DNA from: a virus
Length of the DNA: 21,539 nucleotides
IMG/VR virus record: IMGVR_UViG_3300024432_000717
Location: 1 to 21,539 of that record
Strand: one strand, 5' to 3'
Each line of letters opens with the position of its first letter. The first letter of the stretch is position 1. The translations under genes and the position numbers were made by a program. Under the pieces are notes generated by a model, which searched no databases, had not been told where the DNA came from, and worked only from the letters and a program-made list of their open reading frames with translations. This document shows, one piece after another, positions 20,521 to 21,539 of this stretch.

Positions 20521-20907
20521 ATGGTACAAATGGTACAAAAAATATTTGACGTATCTTTAGCTGAAAAACATTTTATTAAGCATCCTAACGCCAAGAATAA
20601 AGAGTTATACGCTATTTCTAACGCAGTTACAGACAATCAAAAAACACAAGTACGGAAGAAGAAAGCCAAAATAAAAAGGGGTACAAAATCACCTGGACCA
20701 AAATCACCAGGAGTTAAAAAATTAACCGAGGAATTTATTGAAAATCTAATTGTTGAGGGATTAGAAAATAATCCCGGTAACGTTCAATTGATCGGAAAAG
20801 CTACTGATTTTTTTATTAAAGTAATAGGTAAGAAAGACGAAATGGAAGACGAAATAGACATGGAGAAGTTAAAAGAAATTGGTATCGTTATCAAATCTGG
20901 CGGCTAA
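20521..20907 (+). CDS. Candidate small terminase subunit
   Basis: 128 aa, leaderless start. Directly precedes terL and overlaps its preferred TTG start, the normal place for TerS, which recognises the packaging site and loads TerL. The middle is very basic (RKKKAKIKRGTKSPGPKSPG), then two helices follow (LTEEFIENLIVEGLENNPGN; GKATDFFIKVIGKKDEMEDE), resembling the oligomerisation/C-terminal part of some small terminases. No classical N-terminal HTH is evident, so the call rests on synteny and size. Confidence 0.6.
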   Translation: MVQMVQKIFDVSLAEKHFIKHPNAKNKELYAISNAVTDNQKTQVRKKKAKIKRGTKSPGPKSPGVKKLTEEFIENLIVEGLENNPGNVQLIGKATDFFIKVIGKKDEMEDEIDMEKLKEIGIVIKSGG

Positions 20908-21539
20908 GTTTGCAGCTCAATTGCTTGACATGTGGGAGTCAGGTAATTACCACATACTTGACTTGTTCAGGATGTATATGGGTTTCTTAAGAACGTTTGG
21001 AAGACATACTCAGAAGCACGATATGCGTAGATGTACTCCATGGCAAATGAAGGATATGGAGATGGCCATCTGGAACGATAAGATTGATTACACCAAAATA
21101 CCACTTGAGACCGTTCATAACAAGAATAGAAGGAGCGGTAAGACTAAGGACGCTACTCGCTTAGCAGTATTCTTTTCTCTATTAAATTTAGAAGTTAAGT
21201 GGAGATCTGCGTATATGGCCCAACAAAACATGGCTAAAGTCTGGTTTCTAATGAACCCATTTGTTAGAGAGATTAAATATTTAGACAATTCTGTTCACTT
21301 ATATGGACCGTCTATTTATCCACTTGATTTAGCAGTGTTGAGTCCGGCTAATGTTACTGGAGTGGAGTGCGATTGCGTCTTCTTTGACGAAGGCGGTTGG
21401 GTATTTGAACGCTTGAAACTATACGTTGCTTATCAAAACGCAAGACCTATGGTAGCTCCATCAAACTGTAAGCATATAATCCATTTTAGCACGCCGGCGA
21501 GAAGTACAGCCTTCCATGAAGCTTGGATTAGTGCTCAAA
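20879..21539 (+). CDS. terL: Large terminase subunit, N-terminal part (ATPase domain)
   Basis: Continues in frame across the circular junction into 1-873. I prefer TTG 20879, ten bases after GGAGAAG and overlapping the preceding gene by 29 bp; ATG 20930 is the alternative and lacks a ribosome site. Numbered from the TTG, NRRSGKTK at residues 83-90 is the Walker A-like motif (R..GKT) and CDCVFFDE at 164-171 is Walker B with the catalytic Asp-Glu. A CTPWQMKDMEMAIWND segment ahead resembles the adenine-binding 'PW..Q' motif of terminases. The ATPase drives DNA packaging into the prohead. Bases 21413-21539 duplicate the window start. Confidence 0.93.
   Translation, partial: MVSLSNLAAKFAAQLLDMWESGNYHILDLFRMYMGFLRTFGRHTQKHDMRRCTPWQMKDMEMAIWNDKIDYTKIPLETVHNKNRRSGKTKDATRLAVFFSLLNLEVKWRSAYMAQQNMAKVWFLMNPFVREIKYLDNSVHLYGPSIYPLDLAVLSPANVTGVECDCVFFDEGGWVFERLKLYVAYQNARPMVAPSNCKHIIHFSTPARSTAFHEAWISAQ
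21413..21539. repeat. Terminal direct repeat, right copy
   Basis: Identical to 1-127; see the left copy. Remove one copy to obtain the non-redundant circular map. Confidence 0.95.

Noticed and set aside
1-21539. tRNA genes, CRISPR arrays, insertion sequences, integrase with attachment sites
   Set aside because: No cloverleaf with TTCGA-type arm, no regularly spaced repeats, no transposase or recombinase motif was found by eye on either strand.

Overview
The window looks like one complete small genome of a tailed double-stranded DNA virus (Caudoviricetes type) that infects an archaeon. The first 127 bases (1-127) recur exactly as the last 127 (21413-21539). The unit is therefore circular, or circularly permuted, at 21,412 bp, with the arbitrary break inside the large terminase gene. 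Signs of an archaeal host are Shine-Dalgarno sites of the GGTGA/GAGGTGA type, TATA boxes (TTTATATA, CTTAAATA, AATATATAA) 28-31 nt before leaderless ATG codons, AT-rich DNA, and heavy use of AGA/AGG and ATA codons. A methanogen or other euryarchaeal-type host is plausible, but the sequence does not fix the host.

Rightward (plus) late module, in order round the circle: a leaderless 44-aa gene (19627), an HTH-type regulator (19834), a candidate small terminase subunit (20521), terL (20879 across the junction to 873), portal, a charged coiled-coil protein (candidate scaffold), two tandem paralogous candidate decoration proteins, the candidate major capsid protein, three further head or neck proteins, a structured intergenic RNA element (6457-6537), an HK97-gp10-like neck protein, a candidate connector or terminator, two small ORFs, the tail tube protein, a tail-assembly chaperone pair joined by a probable -1 ribosomal frameshift (A_AAA_AAG at 9657-9663), a very short tape measure (264 aa), a distal-tail-like protein, a small membrane protein, and a 975-aa hub/fibre fusion. 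The module ends with a second small membrane protein and, under its own operator-rich promoter, a 127-aa accessory gene.

Leftward (minus) early-type module, 19234 down to 15135: sixteen small genes packed end to end, the first ten only 43-64 aa. They often overlap as TAATG or ATGA, so translation is probably coupled. The larger promoter-distal genes encode a ribbon-helix-helix protein, coiled-coil/zinc-ribbon proteins and a zinc-ribbon plus winged-helix-like protein. A roughly 300-bp GC-richer gene-free segment (17273-17571) splits the operon and carries a perfect 14-bp palindrome and candidate RNA structure. The two modules diverge from an AT-rich intergenic region (about 19235-19626) that holds a 16-bp inverted repeat, clustered ATAGTATT-type motifs and a frameshifted membrane-peptide ORF. 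This is the best place for control elements and perhaps an origin.

I recognise no polymerase, primase, helicase, integrase, lysin, tRNA or CRISPR. The virus probably depends on host replication, and its least understood content is the leftward micro-gene operon.
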